Assembly (NCBI RefSeq): GCF_000411255.1
Contig: NZ_KE150413.1
Span: 1,396,948 to 1,460,947 of the forward strand
Source: Paenibacillus sp. HGH0039
GTDB lineage: Bacteria; Bacillota; Bacilli; Paenibacillales; NBRC-103111
Reading direction: 5' to 3'
DNA: 64,000 nucleotides
In this document: piece after piece, positions 1-8,374 of the stretch
How positions within the stretch are numbered: position 1 is the stretch's first letter
Layout of the letters: each line of letters starts with the position of its first letter
Notes under the pieces: generated by a model
Told to the model about the DNA's origin: nothing
Databases searched by the model: none
What the model saw: the letters and a program-made list of their open reading frames with translations, nothing else
Translations under genes and position numbers: made by a program

Positions 1-207
1 GGCGAAACCGTCCAACGGGGCAATATCGGGGAGTTGATTTTCCCGCTGCAGGCTATCGTTGATTATGTGGCCGCAAACTACGGCCTTGGAGCGGGGGACC
101 TGATTTATACGGGCACGCCTGCCGGCGTCGGAGCCTGCGCGGACGGGGATGTGTTCGAGCTTCTCTGGGGCGCAGAAACCTTCGGCCGCTGCACAGTTAA
201 GCTGTAA
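1..207 (+). CDS. Fumarylacetoacetate hydrolase (FAH) family protein, C-terminal fragment
   Basis: The gene is cut by the left window edge; only the last 68 codons are visible, in frame 1, ending TAA at 205-207. The visible part holds ELIFPLQAIVDYVA followed by GDLIYTGTPAGVG. These are hallmarks of the FAH C-terminal fold, in which the late TGTPAGVG loop lies near the metal and substrate site. Family members are cytosolic hydrolases or isomerases of 2-oxo-3-enoate-type acids, often in aromatic degradation. The exact substrate cannot be told from this fragment. The downstream CapA gene begins 46 bp later on the same strand, so the two may be co-transcribed. Confidence 0.85.
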   Translation, partial: GETVQRGNIGELIFPLQAIVDYVAANYGLGAGDLIYTGTPAGVGACADGDVFELLWGAETFGRCTVKL

Positions 208-253
208 GGAGGGATAGGATGAACTGTCCTGCCGCGGAAAGTAGAGGGGGCCG

Positions 254-1582
254 ATGAAGAAACAGAGGTTGACCCTTCTTATCGTGTCTGCGATCTTCAG
301 CGCTGTTCTCCTTACAGGACTGCTGCTTGTCAAAATAAAAATGGACGCGGCATCCGTTCCGCCCGCCGCATCGTCTTCCGAACGGCCGGTCGCCAAGACG
401 CCCGGAGACAATCAGCCCGCCTCTTCCGCGGTGCCGGCTCCGGAAAAATCGCCCGTGCCCGCGGCATCTTCGGCCCCGGATAAAGCGGAGGAGTCGGCGG
501 AGGCTGCCGCAAGCGAACCGACCGGCAATAAAGAAGCCAAACCGGCGGATAAACCGGCGAACCCGGGGGTAGCCAAAGCGACCGAAAAGCCGAAGGGTTC
601 GCAGGACACGGCTCCTGCCGTCCGCAAAAAAGTGGGCGATCATGAAGCCGTTGATCTTATTTTTGCCGGGGACGCACTGATGGATTGGTCCGTGAAGGAA
701 ACGATCAAGAAGAAGGGGCCGGATTATCCTTTTCAGTTTGTAAAAAAGGAAGTCTCCAAGGCGGATTACGCCTTTGTGAATCTGGAAACGTCGGTGACCG
801 ACGCGACCGAGAAGGATACGAACCAGCTCTATAATTTCAAATCGGACCCTCCGTCCTTGAAAGGATTAAAAAATGCCGGATTCGATCTCGTTTCCATAGC
901 GAACAATCATGTGCTCGATTTCGGGAGACAGGGTTTTCTGGATACGCTGAATCACCTGAAACAGACGGGGCTCCCTTATATCGGGGGCGGCCGCAACGCC
1001 GCGGAAGCGTACAAAGCCAAAACCGTCGAAATTAACGGGGCCAGGATCAAATTTCTTGCCTTTTCCCGGTTTATTCCGACCCGGGACTGGTTTGCGGGTC
1101 CCGATACGCCGGGGATTGCTCAGGCTTACGACAAATCCGCCGTTCTGCCGGTCATCCGGCAGGAAAGCAAGGACGCGGACTATGTATTCGTCTATATGCA
1201 CTGGGGGGTGGAGAAAAACCACAAACCGGAAGAGTGGCAGCGGACCTTCGCCAAAGAAATGATCGATGCCGGGGCCGACGGAATCATCGGGAGCCATGTG
1301 CACGTTCTGCAAGGATTCGAATTTTACAAAGGCAAGCCCATCGCGTATTCCATCGGCAATTTTTTATTTCCCGATTATGTGAAAGACGCGAAAGCGGACA
1401 CCGGACTTCTTAAATTAAAGCTGATCAACGGAAAGATCACGGCAGAATTCAACCCGTATTACATTCAAAAAGATCAGATTGTGAAAAGGGACGCGGCCTA
1501 CGACAAAAAGCAGATGGATTTTCTCCAGTCCATTTCTTACGGCGTCAAGATACGCGGCAAAGCCATCGAACCCGCTTCCTGA
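254..1582 (+). CDS. CapA family membrane-anchored protein (poly-gamma-glutamate capsule type phosphatase-like)
   Basis: 442 residues. The start is supported by AGAGGGGG just upstream. Residues 4-27 form a single N-terminal membrane segment. Residues 31-128 are a low-complexity Ala/Pro/Lys/Glu spacer, probably crossing the wall. The rest is a CapA (PGA_cap) calcineurin-like fold with FAGDALMDW near 138, NLETSV, ANNHVLDFG, GSHVHVLQG and SIGNFLFP; these supply the Asp, Asn and His ligands of a two-metal site. CapA proteins are known from poly-gamma-glutamate capsule synthesis, but most isolated homologues have no proven role. No capB or capC lies nearby, so a capsule role is not supported here; an extracellular hydrolase is as likely. 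Confidence 0.9.
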   Translation: MKKQRLTLLIVSAIFSAVLLTGLLLVKIKMDAASVPPAASSSERPVAKTPGDNQPASSAVPAPEKSPVPAASSAPDKAEESAEAAASEPTGNKEAKPADKPANPGVAKATEKPKGSQDTAPAVRKKVGDHEAVDLIFAGDALMDWSVKETIKKKGPDYPFQFVKKEVSKADYAFVNLETSVTDATEKDTNQLYNFKSDPPSLKGLKNAGFDLVSIANNHVLDFGRQGFLDTLNHLKQTGLPYIGGGRNAAEAYKAKTVEINGARIKFLAFSRFIPTRDWFAGPDTPGIAQAYDKSAVLPVIRQESKDADYVFVYMHWGVEKNHKPEEWQRTFAKEMIDAGADGIIGSHVHVLQGFEFYKGKPIAYSIGNFLFPDYVKDAKADTGLLKLKLINGKITAEFNPYYIQKDQIVKRDAAYDKKQMDFLQSISYGVKIRGKAIEPAS

Positions 1583-1588
1583 AAAGCA

Positions 1589-1620
1589 GAAAACACACCT
1601 CCCGAGTGGGGGTGTGTTTT
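1589..1620 (+). terminator. Intrinsic terminator after capA-like gene
   Basis: AAAACACACC and its complement enclose a short loop, and the plus-strand stem ends in TTTT, directly after the CapA stop codon. Confidence 0.75.
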
Positions 1621-1663
1621 GCTTGAAAGGGCGATTTTTGCCATAATGGACCTAAGGCAGAAT

Positions 1664-1996
1664 TTAGCGGGAAGCTTCTTCCTCGCGTTCGTTCTGAATC
1701 GGGTCGGGAAGCAGGCCTTCTTCCGTGAGGTCCTCGTTGGTTTTCATGCCTTCCATGTCTTTGCCGAGCTGTTTGATTTCATCCATGTTCGGCGCCATCG
1801 AACCGTTCATGACCTCATTGATATCGCGATTCGCGGAATTTTGCTTGGCGTCATGATATTCATGCTCTTTTACGGATTCAAGATCTTCATTCTCATATTT
1901 ACGGACGTTATTTTTCTGATTGGTGTAGGGGTTGTGCTTATTTTCATCCGTAATCGGGTTGATGTCCTCGTTCGGTTTGTTTTGGTTGGTTTCCAT
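1664..1996 (-). CDS. Small, highly hydrophilic hypothetical protein
   Basis: 110 residues, very rich in Asn, Glu, Asp and Lys, with no hydrophobic stretch; probably disordered or spore-associated, but that is inference. The ATG at 1996 has GAGGGGAGA about 10 bases upstream. It is convergent with the CapA gene and divergent from the DUF92 gene. I recognise no family. Similar tiny acidic proteins in spore-formers are often sporulation-stage products, but no motif here proves it. Confidence 0.6.
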   Translation of the reverse strand: METNQNKPNEDINPITDENKHNPYTNQKNNVRKYENEDLESVKEHEYHDAKQNSANRDINEVMNGSMAPNMDEIKQLGKDMEGMKTNEDLTEEGLLPDPIQNEREEEASR

Positions 1997-2151
1997 GATT
2001 AAAATCTCCCCTCATAAACGAATGTGTGATACGGGATCTACCCTTATTTTTACCCGAAATACGGAAAACGAAACCCGCGGTTTGCAGCCGCCGGCTTTTG
2101 CAGGCAGTGCTTTGCCCTGCTCGGATGATTGAAAGAAGGGGAGATGAGAGA

Positions 2152-3012
2152 ATGTCGGGAATGGATGTGTGGATAGGACTGCTGGGAAGCGTCCTGGTGG
2201 CGGGAGCCGCTTATTCGAAGCGCTCCCTGACAGCGTCGGGTGCGGCCGCGGCGGTTGTCTTGGGCACGCTGATGTATTCGCTCGGCTCGGCCGCCTGGTT
2301 CGGCACCCTGATCGCGTTTTTTGTTGCCTCGACGCTGCTGTCCAAGTACAAGCACAAGCGAAAAGCGGCCATCGAATCGGGCTACGCCAAAAGCGGCAAC
2401 CGGGACGCCGGACAAGTGGCCGCAAACGGGGGGCTGGGGCTTCTGCTCTGCATCGGCTCGGTGATCGCCCCTCATCCCGCCTGGTGGGCCGCTTTCGTAG
2501 GCGTTATGGCCGCCGTCACGGCGGATACCTGGGCTACGGAAATCGGCGGGCTGAGCCGGACCGCTCCCCGCTCCATCCTGACGGGGCGCAAAGTCGCCCC
2601 CGGCACGTCCGGCGGGGTCACCGCGCTCGGGCTGCTCGCGACTTGCGCGGGCGGGCTCTTCATCGGCGCGGCGGCGTGGCTGCTGGCCAGGCTGGGGAGC
2701 GGCGCCGTCACGGGAGCCGCTCACGCCGTCGGAGCGCAGCATCCGCTGGAGACGCTGCTGCCGCTGCTTGCGGCGGGTCTGGCCGGCGGCCTCGCCGGAT
2801 CGCTATCCGATTCGCTGATCGGCGCGAAGTGGCAGGCGATGTACCGCTGCGCCGTGTGCGGCCGCGACGTCGAGCGCGGCTCGCACTGCGGCTCGCCCGC
2901 CGAGCCGCTGCGGGGCTTCGCCTGGATGACGAACGATGCCGTGAACGTCATCGGTTCGCTCTTCGGCGGCGCGGCGGCGCTTGCGGCGGCCCTGCTCGCA
3001 GGCTGGCTGTGA
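2152..3012 (+). CDS. DUF92 (TMEM19-like) integral membrane protein
   Basis: 286 residues starting MSGMDVWIGLL at the ATG at 2152, preceded by GAAGGGGAG. The open frame reaches back to 2026, but that stretch has no ribosome site and does not resemble the family. There are about six hydrophobic segments. DUF92 hallmarks include the GxxAA stretch near the start, TADTWATEIGGLS, a long Gly-rich loop and a late CAVCGRDVERGSHCG Cys/His cluster. Plant and cyanobacterial relatives are phytyl-phosphate kinases (VTE6); the bacterial substrate is unknown, so a polyprenyl-phosphate or CDP-lipid role is only inference. Its 3' half is noticeably more GC-rich than neighbouring genes. Confidence 0.85.
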   Translation: MSGMDVWIGLLGSVLVAGAAYSKRSLTASGAAAAVVLGTLMYSLGSAAWFGTLIAFFVASTLLSKYKHKRKAAIESGYAKSGNRDAGQVAANGGLGLLLCIGSVIAPHPAWWAAFVGVMAAVTADTWATEIGGLSRTAPRSILTGRKVAPGTSGGVTALGLLATCAGGLFIGAAAWLLARLGSGAVTGAAHAVGAQHPLETLLPLLAAGLAGGLAGSLSDSLIGAKWQAMYRCAVCGRDVERGSHCGSPAEPLRGFAWMTNDAVNVIGSLFGGAAALAAALLAGWL

Positions 3013-3069
3013 ACAGCCTGGGGACCGCTGCCCGGCGTTCCGGCCGAAGCAGCAAACTCCGCCGAAACA

Positions 3070-3122
3070 TGAAAAAACCTCCATCCCGGCAGGCCTTAAC
3101 GGCCGTATGGATGGAGGTTTTT
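3070..3122. terminator. Bidirectional terminator between DUF92 and LapA genes
   Basis: AAAAAACCTCCAT and ATGGAGGTTTTT form long arms around a GC-rich loop, between two convergent genes. Both strands end in a U-run. Confidence 0.85.
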
Positions 3123-3131
3123 CGTTTTGTC

Positions 3132-3521
3132 TTACAGCGCGCCGGAGTTGTTCTTGCCGAATTCTTTCTGGACGGGAGATTCCTCACCCGGCAGACGATC
3201 TTCGTAAGAAGCGGAAGCGGCTTCTGCGGCGGCAGTTCCCGGCAGCACTTCTGTATCGGCCGGAACGGCGGATCCTTTGAGCTGTTTGCGAAGCTCCTTG
3301 ATTTCCTTCTGCATCTGTACCTGACGCAAAATGCCGAACAGACCGACGATAAGTCCGCCGAGAACGGTGGAAATCACGATGACCAGAATGAGGGGCGCGT
3401 TCGTTTCCATAAACACGAAATTGACACGAACCTGATCCATGTTTACCACCGCGAAAACCGTCGTAATAAGGGCAAAAATAAGAGCGCCGATCAACAGCCA
3501 TTGAATACGGTTGGATTTCAT
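3132..3521 (-). CDS. LapA domain-containing (DUF1049) small membrane protein
   Basis: 129 residues. Two membrane segments (about 8-28 and 44-66) flank the short loop VNMDQVRVNFVF, followed by a charged helix VQMQKEIKELRKQLKG; this arrangement is typical of LapA/YtxH-size proteins. In proteobacteria LapA (YciS) works with LapB in controlling lipopolysaccharide synthesis. In Gram-positives its role is unknown and no LapB is nearby. The C-terminal 45 residues are acidic and probably disordered. AAGGAGAG precedes the ATG. It lies downstream of pepF on the same strand with an 80 bp gap. Confidence 0.85.
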   Translation of the reverse strand: MKSNRIQWLLIGALIFALITTVFAVVNMDQVRVNFVFMETNAPLILVIVISTVLGGLIVGLFGILRQVQMQKEIKELRKQLKGSAVPADTEVLPGTAAAEAASASYEDRLPGEESPVQKEFGKNNSGAL

Positions 3522-3601
3522 GGAAAATCTCTCCTTTAAACCGGCAAAAAGGCCGTGAAACCGTTCATCGGCCTTTAAGCTCGGGGTAAAGTCCGCGTGA
3601 A

Positions 3602-5503
3602 TTACTTCGTCAGCTCTTCCATCTGATCAAGCACGGAAGCGAATACGCTCATCGCCTGCTTGATCGGTTCTGGAGTTGACATGTCCACGCCGGCTTTTTT
3701 CAGAATGTTGATGGAATAGTCGCTTCCGCCGCTCTTCAAGAAGCCGAGGTAGCGTTCCACGGCAGGCTGGCCTTCGTCGAGAATCTGTTTGGAGAAACTC
3801 GTGGCAGCGGAGAAGCCCGTCGCATATTTATACACATAGAAGCTGTTATAGAAGTGTGGAATACGCGCCCATTCCATTTCGATATCTTTGTCCACTACCA
3901 TTTCTTTACCATGATAGAGGGTATTCAAATCATAATAGATTTTGCTGAACTCCTGTGCCGTAAGCGATTCGCCCTTTTCCATCTTCTCGTGCGTGATTTT
4001 CTCAAACTCGGCGAACATGGTCTGGCGGAACACGGTCGTACGGAACTGATCGGCATAGTAAGTAAGCAGGTACAGCTTCTTCTTCGGATCGTCCGTATGC
4101 TTCAGCAGGTAGTCCATCAGAAGCGCTTCGTTGAGCGTGGAAGCCACTTCGGCCAGGAAAATCGTGTACTGGGCGTCCCGGTACGGCTGATTTTCATCCG
4201 ACAGGTACGAATGGATCGCGTGACCCATTTCATGCGCCAGCGTAAACATGCTGTTCAGATTCTCTTTGTGGTTAAGCAGCACGTACGGGTGCGTGCCGTA
4301 AGCGCCCCAGCTGTAGGCTCCGCTGCGCTTGTTCTGGTTTTCGTAAATATCGATCCAGCCGTCGTTGTAGCCTTTTTCCAGCGTTTCCACATAGGATTTG
4401 CCGAGCGGAGCCAGGCTTTCCTTAATCGTTTCTTTCGCTTCGTCGTAGGTGACCTTCATCTTGAGATCGTCTACAAGCGGCACGAACAGGTCGTACATGT
4501 GAAGTTCATCGAGTTTGAGCAGCTTCTTGCGCAGCTTCATGTAGCGCTGGAGAAGCGGAAGCGATTCGTGAATCGTTTCGATCAGATTCGTGTATACTTC
4601 CGGTTTGATGTTGTCGCCGAAAAGGGACATCTCAAGAACGGACGGATATTTACGAGCCTGCGAATAAAAAATGTTCTTGTTGATGTTGGACGAAAGCGTG
4701 GCGGCTATCGTGTTTTTCTGCTTGGCATACGTCTCGTAAACGGCTTTGAAAGCTTGCTCGCGCACCTCGCGGTCCCGGCTTTCGAGGAACTGGATGTAGC
4801 TTCCGTGTGTCAGCTCTGCTTCCTCGCCGTTCTCGTTCTTCACCTTCGGAAATTTCATGTCCGCATTGTTGATCATGCCGAAAATGTTGCTCGGAGCGCC
4901 GGACATATTGCCGGCCATCGCCAGCAGCGCTTCTTCTTCCTTGGACAGCACGTGAGGCTTCTGGCGGATCATTTCTTCCAGCGTCGTTTTGTATGGCGCC
5001 AGATCCTTGTTCTCCACGAGCGCCTTTAACTGCTCCTCGGAGAGGCTGACGATTTCGGGAGAGATGAAAGAGAGCGCTTGGCTCACTTCCACGCTGAGCT
5101 TCTGGGCTTTATCCGACAGAGCCTGGTAGGTAGGGTCCGTCATATCCTCGTGATGCTTCATGTTGGAGTACACGTATAGTCTTTCGGTATGTAGAGAAAT
5201 ATCGTCCTCCAGCTCGAAGCATTGCTTCACAGCGGCAGGATCGCTTAACTTGCCATGAAACTGGCCGATTTTGCCCAGCGCTTCTTTCGTTTCGTTGTAT
5301 TCTTTGTTCCAGGCTTCTTGATTGGCGAAAAGATCCTCCAGCTTCCAGCGGTGCTCGGCCGGGACGTCTTTACGAACGGGAATTTGGTTCATGGGAACCC
5401 TCCTGACAGATGATTTCGGATTGGCGGCCGGATGCGCGCCGCTGCCGGGAACCAGCGTGGACACGAGCAATCCGGCCATAAGGGCGATCGGTAAGAGGCG
5501 CAT
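3602..5503 (-). CDS. pepF: Oligoendopeptidase F (M3 metallopeptidase)
   Basis: A zinc peptidase that cleaves short peptides, normally in the cytosol. The HEMGHAIHSYLS motif (HExxH) with a downstream Glu (EVASTLNE) forms the M3 zinc site. Sequence from MNQIPVRKDVP onward, 596 residues, matches the usual family length. The frame also opens 37 codons earlier at 5503 with a hydrophobic, signal-peptide-like run (MRLLPIALMAGLLVSTLVP) and its own GGGGAG site. An AGGAGGG lies 7 bases before the inner ATG at 5392, so the standard cytosolic form surely starts there. The longer form is listed because its leader looks real; whether both products are made is open. Confidence 0.9.
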   Translation of the reverse strand: MRLLPIALMAGLLVSTLVPGSGAHPAANPKSSVRRVPMNQIPVRKDVPAEHRWKLEDLFANQEAWNKEYNETKEALGKIGQFHGKLSDPAAVKQCFELEDDISLHTERLYVYSNMKHHEDMTDPTYQALSDKAQKLSVEVSQALSFISPEIVSLSEEQLKALVENKDLAPYKTTLEEMIRQKPHVLSKEEEALLAMAGNMSGAPSNIFGMINNADMKFPKVKNENGEEAELTHGSYIQFLESRDREVREQAFKAVYETYAKQKNTIAATLSSNINKNIFYSQARKYPSVLEMSLFGDNIKPEVYTNLIETIHESLPLLQRYMKLRKKLLKLDELHMYDLFVPLVDDLKMKVTYDEAKETIKESLAPLGKSYVETLEKGYNDGWIDIYENQNKRSGAYSWGAYGTHPYVLLNHKENLNSMFTLAHEMGHAIHSYLSDENQPYRDAQYTIFLAEVASTLNEALLMDYLLKHTDDPKKKLYLLTYYADQFRTTVFRQTMFAEFEKITHEKMEKGESLTAQEFSKIYYDLNTLYHGKEMVVDKDIEMEWARIPHFYNSFYVYKYATGFSAATSFSKQILDEGQPAVERYLGFLKSGGSDYSINILKKAGVDMSTPEPIKQAMSVFASVLDQMEELTK

Positions 5504-5628
5504 ACGGTTTCACGCTCCCCAGACGGATTTTCCCAGTTGACTTTTCGGGAATCCCGTCTAGTATGACCGATCGGAAGATTAATTATCATTATAGGGGAAT
5601 GCGTTTGGGAAGTAAATTCGCCCGCGTT

Positions 5629-5817
5629 TTACCCCGCCATTCCTAATTTAAACAGAGATACGACCACCAGCGAAAAAGAACAGACCACCAGGATCAGCGC
5701 GAAAATGGCCATCGGCCTGCGCAGCTGCTCCGGTATGCGGTTGCGCGAATAAAGCACAAGCAGCGCGAAAGCGAAGCCCGCGATGATAAAGAGCAGTACA
5801 TCATTGGAAATCCCCAA
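5629..5817 (-). CDS. Small two-helix membrane protein, hypothetical
   Basis: 62 residues from a TTG at 5817 with AAGAGGTGAA about 7 bases upstream. An ATG at 5838 opens the frame earlier but has no ribosome site, and the good Shine-Dalgarno lies inside that longer frame, so I prefer TTG. Two membrane segments (about 5-21 and 37-57) are separated by a basic loop SRNRIPEQLRRP. No family is recognised. It sits between pepF and the riboswitch-controlled YjbE/TerC gene, all on the minus strand, and may be a minor member of that transcript. Confidence 0.6.
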   Translation of the reverse strand: MGISNDVLLFIIAGFAFALLVLYSRNRIPEQLRRPMAIFALILVVCSFSLVVVSLFKLGMAG

Positions 5818-5908
5818 AATACGTTCACCTCTTGCCATTAAGCATTTTAACTAGTATGCCATACAACTTCGCCTCATGCGGGCGATTTCCCTCTTTTCCG
5901 GCTAGCGC

Positions 5909-5946
5909 GCAAAACCCGCCGGCCTTTCAGCGGAAAGGGGCGGGTT
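5909..5946 (-). terminator. Terminator after the YjbE/TerC gene
   Basis: AACCCGCC and GGCGGGTT arms with an inner CCTTTC/GAAAGG stem. The minus strand ends in TTTT only, so strength is moderate. Confidence 0.55.
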
Positions 5947-5976
5947 CGGTAGTTACTCGGTATACGGAGCCGGTCG

Positions 5977-6813
5977 TCAGCCGGCGGATTTAACGGATTT
6001 CGGATCCTTGTCCGGTCCGACCTTGACGAAGACGAGTCGGCCGCTCGGGTCCGACTGTACGGTGAACCGGTCTTCCGGCGCGATGTTGGCTTCGTGGCCC
6101 ACATGCTTGGGAAGGGTGAGCTGGCCGCGGTCGTTGATTTTAACGGAATAACCGGACATTTTCACGACATAACCGGTCACGAGTACCCCGACGATAACGA
6201 CGGCGATAAAGAGCCATTTTACAAGCGGGTTAGCGGAGAAATAATCGTGCATAATGAATTTTTCTTCCGTCAGCATTTTGGCTGCGGTATAGGCGAGCAC
6301 CCCGGAACCAATGTACATGACAATCGGAAACCGGTCGACGACCTTAATGAAAATGGTGCTTCCCCAGACGACGATCGGAACGCTGACCAGCAGTCCGATA
6401 ATGACAAGGCCGATATGGCCGTGAGCCGCACCGGCAATCGCAATCACGTTGTCGATGCCCATTGCCGCGTCGGCCGCGATAATGGTAGTGATCGCGGCTC
6501 CGACCGTATTTTTAGCCGCGATATTGTCATGATCGCTTTTATCCGTGAGAAGCTTGAGCGCGATCCAGACCAGCAGCAGTCCGCCTACGAAGAGCAGGCC
6601 GGGAATTTGAAGTAGATACACAACGAGAACGGTCGCGACTACGCGGATACCGACCGCACCTGCAGTCCCCCAAAGGATGACCCGCTTCTGCAGGTTCTTG
6701 GGTACGTTTTTGGCAGCCATCCCGATGACGATGGCGTTGTCTCCCGCTAACACGAGATCGATGATGATGATGTTGAGCAAGGTAAGCAAGGATGCTGTTG
6801 AGAACCAGTCCAT
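5977..6813 (-). CDS. YjbE-type TerC family membrane protein with AbrB-like C-terminal tail
   Basis: 278 residues with about seven membrane helices. The two signature acidic motifs are DLVLAGDNAIVI (19-30) and DAAMGIDNVIAIAG (115-128), the metal-binding repeats of the TerC/YjbE superfamily. Relatives controlled by yybP-ykoY riboswitches export or handle Mn2+, and some metallate exoenzymes during secretion. The riboswitch just upstream fits that role. After the last helix (about 202-218) comes an extra soluble segment, 222-266, with SVKINDRGQLTLPKHVG, then EDRFTV and GRLVFVKV, which resembles an AbrB/SpoVT swapped-hairpin unit. This tail is unusual: B. subtilis YjbE, as I recall it, is about 60 residues shorter. 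Confidence 0.88.
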   Translation of the reverse strand: MDWFSTASLLTLLNIIIIDLVLAGDNAIVIGMAAKNVPKNLQKRVILWGTAGAVGIRVVATVLVVYLLQIPGLLFVGGLLLVWIALKLLTDKSDHDNIAAKNTVGAAITTIIAADAAMGIDNVIAIAGAAHGHIGLVIIGLLVSVPIVVWGSTIFIKVVDRFPIVMYIGSGVLAYTAAKMLTEEKFIMHDYFSANPLVKWLFIAVVIVGVLVTGYVVKMSGYSVKINDRGQLTLPKHVGHEANIAPEDRFTVQSDPSGRLVFVKVGPDKDPKSVKSAG

Positions 6814-6885
6814 GATAGTGAGTTCACTCCTTCATCTTAAAATAGGGTTTGCAAGTCAGGGACTTCTAATTCGGCGGCAGCCTAC

Positions 6886-7058
6886 AAAAAAATGCCTTAC
6901 CGAATTATCCGGTAAAGGCATTTTTCTCCAGCGAAGAAGAAAAGACCTTTACCAGCGTGCTGGCAAAGGTCTTGCTAACAACTTTCGTTGCCAATAAAGC
7001 CGGGGCTGTTGTCCAACCCGAACTGACGACTTTACTGTAGAAGCTACTCCCCTTTGAC
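6886..7058 (-). ncRNA. yybP-ykoY (Mn2+) riboswitch with expression platform
   Basis: On the minus strand the leader reads GTCAAAGGGGAGTAGC, then TAAAGTCGTC, CCGGCTTTA and AGCAAGACCTTTGCC. This is the conserved core of the yybP-ykoY aptamer (7058 to 6962), very close to the B. subtilis ykoY leader. CAAAGG pairs with CCTTTG to close P1. Next come GGTAAAGGTC (6953-6944) and a strong terminator, TGCCTTTACC to GGTAAGGCA, followed by seven T (6925-6886). The aptamer class senses Mn2+ and usually switches efflux genes on. Helix competition is detailed in the findings. Confidence 0.93.
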
Positions 7059-7086
7059 TGTCCCGTACATTTAGTTTTCTGAGCTC

Positions 7087-7116
7087 AGTATACCGCGCGT
7101 GTCGCAAATACGTCAA
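7087..7116 (-). promoter_or_regulatory. Sigma-A promoter for the riboswitch transcript
   Basis: Minus strand TTGACG (7116-7111), an 18 bp spacer and TATACT (7092-7087). Transcription would start about 25 bases before the aptamer P1 strand. Confidence 0.75.
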
Positions 7117-7134
7117 GACATTTGTTCGCCTGTT

Positions 7135-7377
7135 TCAGACGTTGCGGAAAGCTTCCATCATGGCGTCATATTCTTCGTCGGTTCCTTCGAACGAATCCCG
7201 CGGGAATCTTTCCTGAGCCCAATGCATCAAAGCCGGCCGGCTGAGAAAAGTATGGGTATCTTCGCCCCATTGATCCGAAATTTCCCTGGCGACAAGCCGG
7301 GAACCGTTCACTTCAACCGTAACCATATTCCATTTGTCTCTTTTGAAGATGACATGTTTTTTTATCACGTGTGACAT
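7135..7377 (-). CDS. Conserved small hypothetical protein
   Basis: 80 residues, ATG at 7377 preceded by AAAGGAGAA. The sequence begins MSHVIKKHVIFKRDKWN and has a compact alpha/beta look, with WAQERFPRD and an acidic C-terminal helix (TDEEYDAMMEAF). I recognise no named family and see no signal or membrane segment. It lies upstream of, and on the same strand as, the YjbE/TerC riboswitch promoter, but the promoter in between suggests separate transcription. Confidence 0.65.
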   Translation of the reverse strand: MSHVIKKHVIFKRDKWNMVTVEVNGSRLVAREISDQWGEDTHTFLSRPALMHWAQERFPRDSFEGTDEEYDAMMEAFRNV

Positions 7378-7643
7378 GAGAATTCTCCTTTAATCTGGTT
7401 TGAAGGATGAGGGACGAATATAAAGGTAAGAATGCCCCAACCGCTTGCATCTTACTTTAGCATAAGGGATTAAAAATTTCACTAGCTTGAACCGGGCGGA
7501 GGTGGTACAATACATTCAATCTTTATGGGAAAAGTTGGATGAGGCAGATAGAGCGCCGCCGTCACTTATCCGTAAAGTCCCGTCCGCAGGGACGGAAAAT
7601 CAGTTTAGTTGAGATGAGCCGAGAAGAGGAGAGTGCAGTTGAG

Positions 7644-8360
7644 ATGGAGACAAAACGCTTTTATGAGCAGACGGGTGTCGCTATGACATGCCGCAATTTC
7701 GAGGAATACGTCCGGATGTTTGATTTAGAGCCGGAACAGCTGCGCGGCAAGCGCGTGCTGGATACCGGCGCCGGCGCTTCGGCATTTACGGCCGAGGCTT
7801 CCCGCAGGGAAATCAAGGCCAGCGCGGCAGATCCCCTGTATGCGATGGGGCCTTCGGAAATCGAAGGGCTGGGTCTGGAGGAGATCGACCGGTTTATTGC
7901 CAAGCTGACGGAGAGAAGGCATATGTACAATTGGGATTTCTACGGGGAGCCCGTGCTCCTGAAGGAGCTGCGCAAACAATCATTCGCGGATTTCGCCGCC
8001 GATTATGCGAATCCCGCTTCCCGCGAAGAGAGATACACGGCGGCTTCGCTGCCGGAGCTTCCGCATTCGGAAGGCGAGTTCGATCTTGTGCTGTGCAGCC
8101 ACTTCCTGTTTCTGTACGGAGAGCAGTTCAGTCCCGAATTTCACCTCCAGGCGATGAGAGAACTGCTGAGGGTTTGTAAACCGGGCGGAGAAGTGCGGAT
8201 TTATCCGCTGCTGACATTCGGCGGAGAGGTGTATCCACAGCTTCCCGAGCTGCTGGCAGAGCTCGCCGGAGAGGGCGTCAGCGCCGCATATAGGCCGACG
8301 CGGCTCGCTTTTATCCCGGGTTCGAGGGACTACTTGACTTTGCATAAAGTTGCGGATTGA
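7644..8360 (+). CDS. Class I SAM-dependent methyltransferase
   Basis: About 238 residues from the ATG at 7644, with AGAGGAGA about 11 bases upstream; the frame extends to 7539 with unconvincing sequence. Motif I is VLDTGAGASAF (38-48). Later come EFDLVLCSHFLFLYG (motif IV region) and ELLRVCKPGGEVRIYP (post-III), the layout of Methyltransf_11-type small-molecule methyltransferases. The substrate cannot be inferred. It stands alone, with the cold-shock gene 88 bp downstream under its own promoter. Confidence 0.82.
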   Translation: METKRFYEQTGVAMTCRNFEEYVRMFDLEPEQLRGKRVLDTGAGASAFTAEASRREIKASAADPLYAMGPSEIEGLGLEEIDRFIAKLTERRHMYNWDFYGEPVLLKELRKQSFADFAADYANPASREERYTAASLPELPHSEGEFDLVLCSHFLFLYGEQFSPEFHLQAMRELLRVCKPGGEVRIYPLLTFGGEVYPQLPELLAELAGEGVSAAYRPTRLAFIPGSRDYLTLHKVAD

Positions 8361-8374
8361 CCCCTTTCTGGCAG

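Noticed and set aside
2169..3539. 456-codon plus frame over the DUF92 and LapA region
   Set aside because: Out-of-frame reading of DUF92 that runs into the opposite-strand LapA gene; Arg-rich.
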